Assembly (NCBI RefSeq): GCF_040393045.1
Contig: NZ_JBEBUX010000014.1
Span: 1 to 47,053, forward strand
Direction: 5' to 3'
Length of the DNA: 47,053 nt
Source of the DNA: Pollutimonas bauzanensis_A
GTDB lineage: Bacteria; Pseudomonadota; Gammaproteobacteria; Burkholderiales; Burkholderiaceae_B
The notes below the pieces were generated by a model. That model did no database searches and was not told where the DNA came from. It was given only the letters and a program-made list of their open reading frames with translations. Both the position numbers and the translations under genes were made by a program. Positions 24,724-33,399 of this stretch are shown here, piece by piece (the stretch's first letter is position 1; the number at the start of each line of letters is the position of its first letter).

Positions 24724-24833
24724 GCTGATGGGAGCCTGGTGCAAGTAATCGACAGTATCTTTTTTGCACCATGCAATTCCCATAATGCATCGGGAAAATA
24801 CTGATCTTTAAACTGGATTAGCTCGTTACACTG

Positions 24834-24866
24834 GCTCCATGTCATAGGCATGGAGCTTTTTTATTT
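24834..24866 (+). terminator. Rho-independent terminator between the nir module and the ABC operon
   Basis: GCTCCATG (24834-24841) pairs perfectly with CATGGAGC (24849-24856), 7-base loop, followed by TTTTTTATTT. It is about 110 bases past the cytochrome stop and 55 bases before the binding-protein gene. A second stem without a T-run (24738-24744 with 24764-24770) lies nearer the cytochrome gene. Confidence 0.8.
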
Positions 24867-24920
24867 CGTTGTTTTATTGGTCTACCCGTCTAACGTATTT
24901 ATAAAAAGGGCAGCATAAAC

Positions 24921-26504
24921 ATGAAGTTAATCCAGAAAACCATACTTTTGTCCGCATTGGCCGCCGGCTTTTTCAGCTTGGCAGGTATTGCGCAAGCACG
25001 TGATCTGACCATTGCGCTGCGTTCCGAACCCAGCTCTATGGATCCGCAGTTTCATTCGCTTACTCCGAACACTCAGCTTTCTGAAACCCTTTTCGACCCT
25101 CTGGTCCGTACTGATGCCAATGCCAAACCGGTAGCCTCGTTGGCCGAATCCTGGACGGTCGATGGCAATGTCTGGATTTTCAAGCTTCGTCCCAACGTCA
25201 AGTTTGCCGATGGTTCGCCCTTTACCTCTGCTGATGTGCTGTTTACGTATGCGCGGGTTCCCAAGGTGCCCAATAGTCCGTCGTCCTATTCCTTGTACTT
25301 GAGCGCCGTCGACAAGGTCGAGGCGCTAGACGACTTGACCATCAAGATCACGACCAAGGGGCCGTCACCAGTGCTGCTGCCCAACTTGTCCATGGTGCCC
25401 ATCATGTCGCATAAGGCTGCGGCCGGCGCCGCGCCCGAGGGGAAAACCACAGTCGAACTCAATCGCGGCGATGGGCTGGTGGGTACAGGGCCTTATCAAT
25501 TTGTTTCCTGGAAGCGCGGCGCTGAAATCGTCTTCAAGCGCAATCCCCATTATTGGGGCGACAAGCCCGATTGGGATAGGGTCATCTATCGGCCAATTTC
25601 CAATTCGGCCGCGCGGGTTGCCGCGCTATTGGCTGGTGATGTCGATCTTATCGAAGATCCGCCCACGGACGATTTGCCTAAATTAAAGCAAGACAAGAAT
25701 CTGCATGTCCAGGAAACCCCATCAGTACGTGTCATTTATATTGCCTTGAATCAGGGCAAGGAAGTCCCCCCGGGGATGTCTGGCACTTCGGGGAAGAACC
25801 CGCTGGCCGACAAGCGCGTGCGCGAAGCCTTGTCGCTGGCTATCGACCGCAAGGCCATTGTCGAGCGGGTAATGGGCGGGGCGGCGCAAACCGCGGCCAA
25901 TCTGCTGGCATATCCCGGTTTTGGCACAGCCAAGGCCTTAGCGGAAGTTCCGCCGGCAGACGCAGCCAAAGCCAAAGAACTGTTGGCGGCAGCCGGTTAC
26001 CCTGATGGCTTTACGGTCTCGTTGGGGTCTCCTGCGGGGCGTTACACCAATGACCAACGCATCGCCCAGGTTGTCGCCTCCATGTGGGCGCGCATCGGTG
26101 TAAAAACCGAGGTCGAGACCATGGCGCCACCCGTGTTCTTCAAAAAACGCGACAGCTATGCCTTTAGTACCTACTTGGCAGGGTGGGCGGCAAGTTCCGG
26201 TGAAATGCTCAACCCGCTTATGGCGCTCGTGGTCACTAAAGACCCTGCCTTGGGTTTGGGCACGACCAACTGGAGCAAGTACACCAACCCGGAGCTCGAC
26301 AAGCTGGTGCTTGAGGCTTCCCGAACGCTGGACGACGACAAGCGCTCGGAAATGCTACAGAAGGCCGGCACCATGGTCATGGCGGACTACGGCATCTTGC
26401 CGTTGCAGTTTGAATTGTCCGTATGGGCAATGAAGAAAGACATTCAATACGGGGGACGGACTGACCAGATGACGCTGGCGCAGTACATGACGCTGGCCAA
26501 GTAA
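24921..26504 (+). CDS. Peptide/opine-type ABC transporter substrate-binding protein
   Basis: 527-residue family 5 extracellular solute-binding protein. A signal peptide (1-26, ending AQA) precedes LTIALRSEPSSMDPQFHS, the family N-terminus; SWTVDGNVWIFKLRPNVKFADGSPFTSADVLFTY is the SBP_bac_5 signature. NPHYWGDKPDWDRVIYRPI and DKRVREALSLAIDRKAIV also match. Members bind di-/oligopeptides, nickel, glutathione or opine-like molecules; the ligand cannot be read. First gene of a five-gene transporter-hydrolase operon. Confidence 0.95.
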   Translation: MKLIQKTILLSALAAGFFSLAGIAQARDLTIALRSEPSSMDPQFHSLTPNTQLSETLFDPLVRTDANAKPVASLAESWTVDGNVWIFKLRPNVKFADGSPFTSADVLFTYARVPKVPNSPSSYSLYLSAVDKVEALDDLTIKITTKGPSPVLLPNLSMVPIMSHKAAAGAAPEGKTTVELNRGDGLVGTGPYQFVSWKRGAEIVFKRNPHYWGDKPDWDRVIYRPISNSAARVAALLAGDVDLIEDPPTDDLPKLKQDKNLHVQETPSVRVIYIALNQGKEVPPGMSGTSGKNPLADKRVREALSLAIDRKAIVERVMGGAAQTAANLLAYPGFGTAKALAEVPPADAAKAKELLAAAGYPDGFTVSLGSPAGRYTNDQRIAQVVASMWARIGVKTEVETMAPPVFFKKRDSYAFSTYLAGWAASSGEMLNPLMALVVTKDPALGLGTTNWSKYTNPELDKLVLEASRTLDDDKRSEMLQKAGTMVMADYGILPLQFELSVWAMKKDIQYGGRTDQMTLAQYMTLAK

Positions 26505-26519
26505 GCCGGGCAAAAGCCT

Positions 26520-27494
26520 GTGCTGCTAACCATTCTTCACCGGCTGCTGCAGACGGTGCTGGTCGTGCTGGTCATGTCGGCACTGGTGTTCGCCGGCCTT
26601 TACCTGGTCGGCGACCCGGTGGCCATGCTTGCCAGCCCGGAGGCCAGCGACGCCCAGCGTGAACTTTTGCGCCAAAGCCTGGGCCTGGATCTGCCTCTGT
26701 GGCAACAGTATTTCATTTTCCTGGGCAAGGCGGCGCAGCTGGATTTCGGCAATAGCTTCTTGACCGGCGAGCCGGCCATGCGCCTGATCCTGGAGCGCAT
26801 GCCGGCCACCCTCGAGCTGGCCACGTTGGCTATGCTCAGTTCCATGCTTATCGGCGTGCCGCTGGGCATTTATGCAGGTCTCAAACCGCAAAGCGTCAGT
26901 GCGCGCTCCATCATGACGGGTTCAGTGCTGGGCTTCTCTTTGCCTAATTTCTGGGTGGGGTTGATGCTCATCATGTTGTTTGCCGTCATGCTGGGCTGGT
27001 TTCCTGCGGGTGGACGCGGGCCGGTGCAGTGGGTGGGGCCGATACAGCTCAGCATCTTCAGTTGGCAGGGTTTGCAAAGTCTGGCCTTGCCTGTGGCGAC
27101 GATTGCCACGGCCAAATGCGCGCTCATCATTCGGGTGACCCGAGCCGCTACCCGAGAATGCCTGCCACAAGACTATATCAAGTACGCACGCGCTAAAGGC
27201 TTGCGCGACCGGCGCGTGTTAGGCGTACATTTGCTCAAGAACATACTCATCCCCATCGTGACCATAGGCGGGCTGGAATATGGGCAGGTCATCGCCTTCG
27301 CTGTCGTAACCGAAACCGTATTTTCCTGGCCAGGAATGGGCAAGCTATTGATCGATTCCATCATTACCCTGGATCGACCCGTCGTGGTGGCTTATTTGAT
27401 GTTGACGGTCGTTTTTCTTGCTGGCTTGAACTTGTTGGTTGATATTGCGTACACGCTGCTGGATCCGCGGGTGCGTCTAGGGGGAGCGGCATGA
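26520..27494 (+). CDS. ABC transporter permease (DppB type)
   Basis: 324-residue inner-membrane permease with about six TM helices. The DppB-type N-terminus (LTILHRLLQTVLVVLVMSALVF) and the coupling motif region TRAATRECLPQDYIKYARAKG (EAA loop) are clear. The initiator is GTG at 26520, 15 bases after the binding-protein stop. The stop overlaps the next permease gene by four bases (ATGA). Confidence 0.95.
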   Translation: MLLTILHRLLQTVLVVLVMSALVFAGLYLVGDPVAMLASPEASDAQRELLRQSLGLDLPLWQQYFIFLGKAAQLDFGNSFLTGEPAMRLILERMPATLELATLAMLSSMLIGVPLGIYAGLKPQSVSARSIMTGSVLGFSLPNFWVGLMLIMLFAVMLGWFPAGGRGPVQWVGPIQLSIFSWQGLQSLALPVATIATAKCALIIRVTRAATRECLPQDYIKYARAKGLRDRRVLGVHLLKNILIPIVTIGGLEYGQVIAFAVVTETVFSWPGMGKLLIDSIITLDRPVVVAYLMLTVVFLAGLNLLVDIAYTLLDPRVRLGGAA

Positions 27495-28402
27495 CGGCGG
27501 CGGCGCTGGCACATGAGAGCTTGTGGCGGGTCTTCATGGCGCAATTCCTGGCCAGTCGGCTTGCCATCGTGGGGCTGGTGCTGCTGGTGATCTTTCTGGT
27601 GCTGGCCATCTTCGCGCCGTGGATCGCTCCGCAGAACCCCTTTGATATCGCTACTTTGGACATCATGGACTCCAAGCTGCCGCCGGGCAGCGTCAATGCC
27701 GATGGCAGCATGACGTATTGGCTGGGAACCGACGGACAGGCGCGCGATGTGTTTTCCGCCATCTTGTACGGCATGCGCATTAGTCTGTTCGTAGGTGTGA
27801 CTTCGGTGTCGGCCGCGTTTCTTATCGGTACCGCCGCGGGTCTGGTGTCGGCTTACTTTGGAAGACGTGTCGACGCTGTGTTGATGCGTATCGTCGACAT
27901 TCAGTTATCGTTTCCAGCAATTCTGGTGGCCTTGATATTGCTGGCAGTGCTTGGCAAAGGCGTGGATAAGGTCATCTATGCCTTGATTGCCGTGCAATGG
28001 GCCTATTTTGCGCGGGCAGCCAGGGCGGCGGCTATCGTCGAGCGCAATAAAGAATATGTCGAGGCGGCCAGGTGCATGTCGTTGTCGTGGCACCGCATCC
28101 TGTGGCGCCATGTGTTTCCCAATTGCATTCCGCCACTCATGGTTATCGCCACCATTGATCTGGCGCATGCTATCGCTCTGGAAGCCACGCTGTCGTTCCT
28201 GGGCGTGGGAGTGCCGGTTACCGAGCCGTCGTTGGGCATGCTGATTTCCAATGGCTTCGAGTTTTTGCTGTCGGGCAATTACTGGATATCTTTTTTCCCC
28301 GGCATTGCGTTGGCGCTGGTGGTGATTGCCATCAACCTGGTCGGCGATCATTTGCGCGATATTCTCAATCCTCGAAACGAGATCCAGGGGGCGAGCTTGT
28401 GA
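27491..28402 (+). CDS. ABC transporter permease (DppC type)
   Basis: 303-residue permease partner. The N-terminal OppC-like segment is followed by LGTDGQARDVFSAILYGMRISLFVGV, the hallmark of DppC proteins, and the EAA loop (NKEYVEAARCMSLSWHRILWRHVFPN). About six TM helices. Start and stop codons both overlap the neighbours by four bases, so stoichiometric translation is likely. Confidence 0.95.
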   Translation: MTAAALAHESLWRVFMAQFLASRLAIVGLVLLVIFLVLAIFAPWIAPQNPFDIATLDIMDSKLPPGSVNADGSMTYWLGTDGQARDVFSAILYGMRISLFVGVTSVSAAFLIGTAAGLVSAYFGRRVDAVLMRIVDIQLSFPAILVALILLAVLGKGVDKVIYALIAVQWAYFARAARAAAIVERNKEYVEAARCMSLSWHRILWRHVFPNCIPPLMVIATIDLAHAIALEATLSFLGVGVPVTEPSLGMLISNGFEFLLSGNYWISFFPGIALALVVIAINLVGDHLRDILNPRNEIQGASL

Positions 28403-29397
28403 ACCATGATCACATCTCGCTATCCGGCGAACTGCTGCTGGATGTCCAGGGACTCAGAACCTGGTTTCATACGCGCGAGGGCATTGTCAAGGCTGTGGAT
28501 GGCGTATCACTGCAGTTGCGGCAGGGCGAAATCCTTGGGCTGGTTGGGGAGTCAGGTTCGGGAAAGAGCATTACCGGGTTTTCTTTGTTGAATTTGGTAG
28601 ATGAGCCAGGGCGCATGCGGGCTGACCGCCTTTTCTTCGATGGCCAGGATCTGCAAAAGCTGTCGCCCGAAGAATACCGTCACTTGCGCGGTCGCGATAT
28701 GGCGATGATTTTTCAGGATCCTTCGACAACCTTGAACCCGGTATTGCGCATTGACACGCAAATGATAGAGGCCGTGCAGGCGCACCAGCCGATATCGCGC
28801 CGCGCTGCCAGGGCGCGGGCCCTGGAAGTGTTGAAGAAGGTAGGTATACCGGCGCCCGAAGAGCGCCTGCGGGTGTATCCACATCATTTGTCGGGCGGTA
28901 TGCGCCAACGCATCGCCATCGCCATTGCCTTGCTGAATTCGCCCAAATTGATCATTGCCGACGAGCCGACAACGGCGCTGGACGTCACGATACAAGGTCA
29001 AATCCTTTACGAGGTCCAGAAGCTGTGCCGTGAAACCGGTACTGCGCTGATCTGGATTACGCATGACCTGGCTATTGTGTCGGGTCTCGCCGACAGGCTG
29101 GCGGTGATGTATGCCGGGCGTATCGTCGAAACGGCCCCGACGAGCCAGATCATAGGCGCGGCCCAGCATCCTTATACGCACGGGCTGGTTTCTTCGATTC
29201 CGTCTGTGCAAACGCGGGGCCATGATCTGTTCCAGATCCCCGGTTCCACACCGTCGCTATTGAACCTGCCTGTGGGCTGTCCGTTTCGCACGCGTTGCTA
29301 TCGTGCCAGCGCCCAATGCGAAAGTGATCCCGTCCTTGAGGAGGTTGCTCCTGGGCATTGGGTGAGCTGTTGGCACAAGGGGGTGGAAAAAACATGA
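28399..29397 (+). CDS. ABC transporter ATPase (DppD type)
   Basis: 332-residue nucleotide-binding subunit. Walker A GESGSGKS at 50-57, signature LSGGMRQR, Walker B LIIADEPTTALD and the switch His in WITHD are all intact. The C-terminal oligopeptide-transporter extension carries a Cys cluster (GCPFRTRCYRASAQC) typical of DppD/OppD proteins. Start is GTG at 28399, overlapping the previous stop as GTGA. Confidence 0.96.
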   Translation: MNHDHISLSGELLLDVQGLRTWFHTREGIVKAVDGVSLQLRQGEILGLVGESGSGKSITGFSLLNLVDEPGRMRADRLFFDGQDLQKLSPEEYRHLRGRDMAMIFQDPSTTLNPVLRIDTQMIEAVQAHQPISRRAARARALEVLKKVGIPAPEERLRVYPHHLSGGMRQRIAIAIALLNSPKLIIADEPTTALDVTIQGQILYEVQKLCRETGTALIWITHDLAIVSGLADRLAVMYAGRIVETAPTSQIIGAAQHPYTHGLVSSIPSVQTRGHDLFQIPGSTPSLLNLPVGCPFRTRCYRASAQCESDPVLEEVAPGHWVSCWHKGVEKT

Positions 29398-30440
29398 GCA
29401 TACTGAGCTTGCGCCAGGTGCATCGGCACTATACGCAGCCCGTGGACTGGCTGGAACGTTTGGGCGGACTGGTGAAGGCGCGCCGCGAGCCGCAGTCGGT
29501 GCAGGCTGTCGCGGGCGTGGACCTGGATGTGAGGGCGGGCGAGGTCTTGGGCATCGTGGGCGAATCCGGCTGTGGCAAATCCACCCTCGGTCGCGTAATT
29601 ACTGGGATATTGCCGCCTACATCCGGCGAAGTCATTTACAAAGGGCAGGACGTCAGCCAGCTAGACAAAGCAGCCCGGCGCGACTACGAGTTGGGCGTGC
29701 AAATGATTTTTCAGGATCCCTTTTCGTCGCTCAATCCTCGTATGCGTGTTATCGATATTATCGGTGAAGCGCCTGTCGTGCATGGCATGGTCAAGCGAAG
29801 TGGAAAGGAAGCGTATGTGGCTGAGCTCATGCAGCAGGTCGGACTGGATCCCGCGTATCGATTCCGCTACCCACATCAGTTTTCAGGTGGGCAGCGCCAG
29901 CGTATCGGGGTTGCACGGGCCTTGGCGCTTAAGCCAGCGTTGATCGTATGCGACGAACCGGTGGCGGCACTGGATGTGTCTATTCAGGCGCAGGTGCTTA
30001 ATTTGTTTATCCAGTTGCGCAGGGACCTGGGGCTGACCTATTTTTTCATTAGCCATAACCTGGGCGTGGTCAGCCACGTTGCCGACCGCGTCGCCATCAT
30101 GTATTTGGGGCGCATCGTTGAAATCGCCGATACCGAAGCCATTTTCAGCCACGCCAATCATCCGTATACGCAGGCGCTCATCAAGGAGCTCCCGGCATTG
30201 CGTACTGACCAGCGGCAATTCGTACCGATCAAAGGTGAATTGCCGTCGCCCCTTGCGCCGCCTTCAGGGTGCCCCTTCCATCCGCGATGTCCCATGGCCA
30301 TGGCCAGGTGCAAGGTTGAGCGTCCCTTGCTGAAGACGGTAGGCCGGGGCCAGCAGGCATACGGCTTGCTCCACGCGCAAGTTACGCCGCATCAAAGTGC
30401 CTGTCATTTGAATGACCCACAATCTATGGAGACGAAATGA
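29394..30440 (+). CDS. ABC transporter ATPase (DppF type)
   Basis: 348-residue second ATPase. Walker A GESGCGKS, Q-loop QMIFQDPFSSLNPRM, signature FSGGQRQR and Walker B IVCDEPVAALD are intact, and the C-terminal Cys region GCPFHPRCPMAMARC matches the DppF type. The start is ATG at 29394 (ATGA overlap with the preceding stop), not the earlier in-frame codon at 29358 inside the upstream gene. The stop overlaps the amidohydrolase start by four bases. Confidence 0.96.
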   Translation: MSILSLRQVHRHYTQPVDWLERLGGLVKARREPQSVQAVAGVDLDVRAGEVLGIVGESGCGKSTLGRVITGILPPTSGEVIYKGQDVSQLDKAARRDYELGVQMIFQDPFSSLNPRMRVIDIIGEAPVVHGMVKRSGKEAYVAELMQQVGLDPAYRFRYPHQFSGGQRQRIGVARALALKPALIVCDEPVAALDVSIQAQVLNLFIQLRRDLGLTYFFISHNLGVVSHVADRVAIMYLGRIVEIADTEAIFSHANHPYTQALIKELPALRTDQRQFVPIKGELPSPLAPPSGCPFHPRCPMAMARCKVERPLLKTVGRGQQAYGLLHAQVTPHQSACHLNDPQSMETK

Positions 30441-31297
30441 GATTCGCCGACGAAGGCTTTGAGCCTTATGTGTTGTCCATGCCGACCAGTACCGCTATTC
30501 CATTGGTATGCGACTCGCCGCACAGCGGCGTGATCTATCCGGCCGATTTCCTGAGCTGCCTGCCTGCGTCGGTGTTGCGTTCCGGCGAAGACACCTATGT
30601 CGATGAGCTTTGGCAGGCGCTTCCGTCGGTGGGCGCGACGTTGTTGGCTGCCAATTTTCCCCGCACTTATATTGACCCAAATCGAGAGTTGGATGACATC
30701 GACCCGAATATATTGGCTGAGCCGTGGACGTCGGAATTACACCCGACCGAGAAGTCGCGCCTGGGACACGGCTTGATATGGAGCAGTGTGCGCAATCAAG
30801 AGATGTACGATCGCAAGTTGTGGGTGGCCGAGGTGGAAAACCGCATAGGTACGTATCACCAGCCCTATCACGCGGCATTGAACCAGCAGATCGAAAACGC
30901 CTACGAGCGCTTCGGTGGCGTATGGCATTTGAATCTGCACTCCATGCCATCCAATTCCTACGAATTGCTTGAAATCGACACCGACAAGCCTTTGGCCGAT
31001 TTTGTGCTGGGCGACCGCGACGGAACCACCTGCGATCCGACCTTGACTGGAATTATCGAGGACTTTCTTCTTGAGTGCGGCTATACGGTAGCGCGTAATG
31101 ATCCATTCAAGGGTGTGGCGTTGATTGCGCGCATTGGCCGCCCCGAAGAAAATCGCCACAGTTTGCAAATTGAGGTGAATCGGGCGCTATACATGGATGA
31201 AGACAGCTACGAGAAGTCAGCCAATTTCACGACGCTGCAAAAAGACTTGGCGCAACTGGGTGTGAAAGTTGCCGATTTCGTGAAACTGTTGATCTGA
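30437..31297 (+). CDS. N-formylglutamate amidohydrolase family protein
   Basis: 286-residue member of the N-formylglutamate amidohydrolase (HutG-like) family, zinc hydrolases that release formate or acyl groups from N-acyl amino acids. PLVCDSPHSGVIYPADF near the N-terminus holds metal-ligand candidates (SPHSG), ANFPRTYIDPNRELDDID is the conserved central block, and WHLNLHSMPS gives a second His pair. It overlaps the transporter ATPase gene by four bases, so import and hydrolysis are co-translated. No other histidine-utilisation genes are present, so its real substrate may be another N-acyl amino acid. Confidence 0.9.
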   Translation: MRFADEGFEPYVLSMPTSTAIPLVCDSPHSGVIYPADFLSCLPASVLRSGEDTYVDELWQALPSVGATLLAANFPRTYIDPNRELDDIDPNILAEPWTSELHPTEKSRLGHGLIWSSVRNQEMYDRKLWVAEVENRIGTYHQPYHAALNQQIENAYERFGGVWHLNLHSMPSNSYELLEIDTDKPLADFVLGDRDGTTCDPTLTGIIEDFLLECGYTVARNDPFKGVALIARIGRPEENRHSLQIEVNRALYMDEDSYEKSANFTTLQKDLAQLGVKVADFVKLLI

Positions 31298-31310
31298 CCG
31301 ATGTGCCGCC

Positions 31311-32354
31311 TTAAACCAGTTGCGTGTCGATAAACGTGAAGCGCGAGGATTGCCCCGGGCGTTCGTAAACTTCCCAATCCACCTGTTTCGGACCAATACG
31401 CATATCGGCCGTCGCCATGGTGTTTTCGGCGTCGCTGTCATCGGGGGCTGCGCGGTAAATGGGGAACTGCTTGTTTTCCTGATCCGCCAGGATGCGCAAT
31501 GGGTCGATATCGGCGGGGTTGCCTGGGCTGGCGGATTCGGCATCACGAAGTAACGCGTCGCCGCGCTGTTGGCGATGCAGGGACGAGTCGGTAACAACCT
31601 GTGGAAAGGCTTGCATTGCCTCGTGCACGATGTGGTTGGCGTGCAGGGCCGGTGTTTGTATGGACCGGGATGAAACCCCCTGGGAATTGAACTCTATGCT
31701 GAGCAGATCGGGGCTTGCGCGTTGAGCCACGCTTAAGTGAAAGCCGCCAGCGCGCTGGGTATTGCGCAGGAGTTCGGCGGCTTGCGGCAGTTCCGATTGA
31801 TTCAGCAGGGCGCGGGTCAGGACCATGCGTGGTACGCCCACAGTGACTTGCCGGGAACGCAGATTATTGACGGTCATGGCCAGGCCATGCTCGTTGACGG
31901 CAAAGGTATGGCCAGGGATGGACGCGGGGTACACAAACGATACAAAACGCGGCCCTTTGTCAGGGGCCGCCTGCGCTATTCCGCAGTAGCCGGCAAATCC
32001 GGGGTCTCCATCTTCGTTGTGCGTGATGCGCGAGCCGCCAGCCACCGGCAGTTGTACAGTCGTGCAGCCATCGGGCGCCATGGACCAGACGTCGCCCCGG
32101 CAGTTCCATAAAAATACATCTTCAGGGGGAAGTTCAAGTCCGGCGGCCAGCCCCAGCAGCTCTTGGTGAATGAGCGGAAAATGTTGCTCAACCAGCGCCT
32201 GCATCGCGCGGGCGGCATCGCTGCCGCGCCATGCCATGACGCTGTTCCAGGAAGAGGACGATATCAAGTAGGAATGAGCGGCTTGCGCACCGAATTTGCC
32301 CAGGGTTTGCCCAATTTGAAACGGTGAGCCCGACAATTCAAGCAATGACAACAT
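31311..32354 (-). CDS. C45-family acyl-amino acid hydrolase / acyltransferase (Ntn)
   Basis: 347-residue peptidase-C45-like protein related to the penicillin acyl-CoA:6-APA acyltransferase fold. These Ntn enzymes cut themselves before a Cys that becomes the N-terminal nucleophile. Here the site is Gly96-Cys97 in PDGCTTVQL. ITHNEDGDPGF and PGHTFAVNEHGLAMTVNNL are the following conserved blocks (the Asn/Asp oxyanion region). It is the second gene of an rpiR-C45 operon (8-base gap) and convergent with the amidohydrolase gene. Likely an amidase on an N-acyl amino acid or peptide; exact substrate unknown. Confidence 0.85.
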   Translation of the reverse strand: MLSLLELSGSPFQIGQTLGKFGAQAAHSYLISSSSWNSVMAWRGSDAARAMQALVEQHFPLIHQELLGLAAGLELPPEDVFLWNCRGDVWSMAPDGCTTVQLPVAGGSRITHNEDGDPGFAGYCGIAQAAPDKGPRFVSFVYPASIPGHTFAVNEHGLAMTVNNLRSRQVTVGVPRMVLTRALLNQSELPQAAELLRNTQRAGGFHLSVAQRASPDLLSIEFNSQGVSSRSIQTPALHANHIVHEAMQAFPQVVTDSSLHRQQRGDALLRDAESASPGNPADIDPLRILADQENKQFPIYRAAPDDSDAENTMATADMRIGPKQVDWEVYERPGQSSRFTFIDTQLV

Positions 32355-32362
32355 GACTGATC

Positions 32363-33250
32363 CTAATTAGTATTCAAATAGGCGCCAGCCTGATGCAACT
32401 GATCTTCTGTGCGCGCTATGTCGTTCACTGCCTGCTTGCCGGCCTTGGCCAGCAGTTGTTCGGTCAGAATTTCTAGTAGCGCCACGGCGGCAGAGCTGGA
32501 CGGAAAAAAAGAAGGGGTTTCGGTGGGAAATGCCAGCACGCAGTCGGCGTCCAGTGCGATTGGCGCCACAATGCTGTCGCAAATGGCGAGTATGCGGGCG
32601 CCCGACTGGCGTGCCGCCTGCACAACCCGCATGGACTCGTGGGAATAGGGGGCAAAGCCGATGATGGCGACGACGTCCCCTTTGTTTATTGCGCGGAGTT
32701 CCATATCGAGCGAACCGGCATCCCCGCGCAACATGCTGACAGATGGGCGAAATAACCGATACAGATATTGGAAGAGAAAAGCGGGCCCAAACGAGGCGCG
32801 AAAGCCCGCGATATAGACCCGCTTGGCGGCCGATAGCAAGCTGACCGCCGAGGCAAGGCGATCAGCATTCATTTCTTCGAGCAGGGTGATATTGCGGGCT
32901 TGTGTTGCGACGGCCTTGCCCAGCACATCACGTGGATTTTTGCTGCGGATTACCTTGCGGGCTTGCTCGGTATAGCGGTGCGGTACTTGCCTGAGGGACT
33001 GGGCAAAAACGCTCTTGAGTGCGTTCCAGCCTTCATAGCCCAAGGATTGCGCCAGTCGCACCAGCGTGGCGGGCTGCACGCCGGCCTGTGCGGCGACCTG
33101 GCGCATGGACGCAATCGGGATTTCCCCAGGGAAATCGATCAGATATCGTGCGCTGACCTGGAACTGCCGTGTCATGCTGGGAAAGTTTTGCTGTATAAGC
33201 ACGATCAGAGCATCCAGGCTTTGGGGAGGTGTATGTTGTTCTTCTGTCAT
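32363..33250 (-). CDS. MurR/RpiR-family transcriptional regulator
   Basis: 295-residue regulator: an N-terminal HTH (about 40-75, PIASMRQVAAQAGVQPATLV then LVRLAQSLGYEGW) and a C-terminal SIS sugar-phosphate-isomerase-like domain (about 130-265, RVYIAGFRASFG and VVAIIGFAPYSHES). RpiR proteins usually sense phosphosugars, but this neighbourhood has no sugar genes, so an unusual ligand is plausible. It is divergent from the aminotransferase gene and is the probable controller of both directions. Confidence 0.93.
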   Translation of the reverse strand: MTEEQHTPPQSLDALIVLIQQNFPSMTRQFQVSARYLIDFPGEIPIASMRQVAAQAGVQPATLVRLAQSLGYEGWNALKSVFAQSLRQVPHRYTEQARKVIRSKNPRDVLGKAVATQARNITLLEEMNADRLASAVSLLSAAKRVYIAGFRASFGPAFLFQYLYRLFRPSVSMLRGDAGSLDMELRAINKGDVVAIIGFAPYSHESMRVVQAARQSGARILAICDSIVAPIALDADCVLAFPTETPSFFPSSSAAVALLEILTEQLLAKAGKQAVNDIARTEDQLHQAGAYLNTN

Positions 33251-33399
33251 AGGAATTTAATCGGTTGATCGGCTGATATGTGAGAAAACAGCAACACCCG
33301 ATAATCATAAATGCATTTTGATCTCAGGCATATTGATTTATTTGTTGTTTGGTATATGATTAAAGATCCAAATGTTGAATTATTCTGGTTGAGAAACCC
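33251..33399. promoter_or_regulatory. AT-rich divergent promoter region (rpiR / aminotransferase)
   Basis: 149-base intergenic stretch visibly richer in A and T than its surroundings (for example 33340-33380). It must hold the promoters of both divergent operons and the likely RpiR operators. Several imperfect dyads are present, but none is strong enough to name as the binding site. Confidence 0.5.
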
